Source of the DNA: Planctomycetia bacterium
GTDB lineage: Bacteria > Planctomycetota > Planctomycetia > Pirellulales > UBA1268
Reading direction: 5' to 3'
DNA: 5,910 bases
NCBI GenBank assembly: GCA_009926295.1
Contig: RFPF01000195.1
Coordinates: 1-5,910 of the forward strand
Shown: one piece after another, positions 5,701 through 5,910 of the stretch
How the letters are laid out: the number at the start of each line of letters is the position of its first letter
How positions within the stretch are numbered: position 1 is the stretch's first letter
Translations under genes and position numbers: made by a program
The notes under the pieces: model-generated
Seen by the model: the letters and a program-made list of their open reading frames with translations, nothing else
The model's database searches: none
Told to the model about the DNA's origin: nothing

Positions 5701-5910
5701 AGAGAATTGCGGTCGCCCGAATCCAAAATGGAACCCTCAGGGCCAAGATGACCAGACAGGTAGGTATAGCGAGCGTAAGATATTCAGCGTACCACCCCGA
5801 GTGACCGAAGAGCGATTGCAGCAGAAATTGCTTTCCGCCCGGATTAACTATCGGATCGAGGTCGCGAAGCCACATCAGGTTGAGAGAGCCATAGTAATCG
5901 AGCACACCCA
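5657..5910 (-). CDS. Membrane protein fragment, possible O-antigen ligase/polymerase family
   Basis: The minus-strand frame is open to the right window edge and codes for about 84 convincing residues. A loop contains NPGGKQFLLQ, then SLFGHSGWYAEYLTLAIP, then two hydrophobic segments around CLVILAL and ATAILFALALG, and finally ENLTLVQPR. The pattern (Phe-Gly-His/Asn-X-X-X-Ala-X-Tyr-Leu followed by a Pro-ended hydrophobic helix) resembles the helix pair found in O-antigen ligase and Wzy-like polymerases, which act on lipid-linked glycans in the inner membrane. This match is from memory of the family and is not certain. Codons such as ATA, AGG and GTT are used more freely than in the neighbours, consistent with a foreign or glycan-cluster origin. 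The start lies beyond the window and the C-terminus is lost at the junction. Below about 5657 the same frame runs on to 5393 but only as a shadow of the MFS gene. Confidence 0.5.

Noticed and set aside
5690..5910. Hydrophilic C-terminal extension of the MFS transporter (open frame to the window edge)
   Set aside because: It has no resemblance to transporter helices and is the exact antisense, codon-in-phase, of the hydrophobic minus-strand gene.
1..5910. CRISPR array, tRNA/rRNA genes, insertion sequences, or a novel defence system
   Set aside because: No regularly spaced repeats, RNA gene signatures, transposase-like proteins or terminal inverted repeats were seen. All well-supported genes belong to common metabolic, protease or transport families.

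Overview
The window is GC-rich, gene-dense bacterial DNA. It reads most naturally as a planctomycete, probably of the Pirellulales type. Three things point that way: a dxr-rseP pair, an unusually long RseP with several PDZ-like units, and a Tat-exported sugar phosphate isomerase-like TIM barrel protein. This lineage call is inference from gene content and style; no taxonomic marker is present.

Layout. Positions 1-1033 (+) hold the 3' part of dxr (MEP isoprenoid pathway), entering from outside the window and broken by a frameshift near 473-485. Positions 1033-3066 (+) hold rseP, a site-2 intramembrane metalloprotease with four PDZ-like repeats, joined to dxr by a TGATG overlap. Positions 3074-3754 (+) hold a HAD-superfamily hydrolase-like protein, 7 nt after rseP, so dxr-rseP-HAD looks like one operon. 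Positions 3794-4622 (-) hold a Tat-signal TIM-barrel sugar isomerase/epimerase-like gene, convergent with the HAD gene and broken by a second frameshift at 4494-4498. A 68-nt divergent promoter region (4623-4690) separates it from an MFS transporter (4691 to about 5690, +). The last 200 or so bases are clearly less GC-rich. They read on the minus strand as a fragment of a polytopic membrane protein resembling an O-antigen ligase, fused tail-to-tail to the truncated transporter.

Functionally, dxr and rseP are envelope-linked housekeeping genes (isoprenoid precursors for lipid carriers; regulated membrane proteolysis). The divergent isomerase/MFS pair could be a small catabolic or transport unit, but no substrate can be read from the sequence.

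I see no convincing new defence, mobile or RNA-based system. The most informative signal is structural. Both frameshifts sit exactly at short direct repeats and fit the loss of one repeat copy plus any intervening bases (about 23 nt in dxr, 5 nt in the isomerase). The right end is an inverted, tail-to-tail junction of two truncated genes with different base composition. Together these suggest repeat-mediated deletions and a chimeric join, either in the assembly or amplification or in the genome itself. No gene-free stretch exceeds 300 bases.
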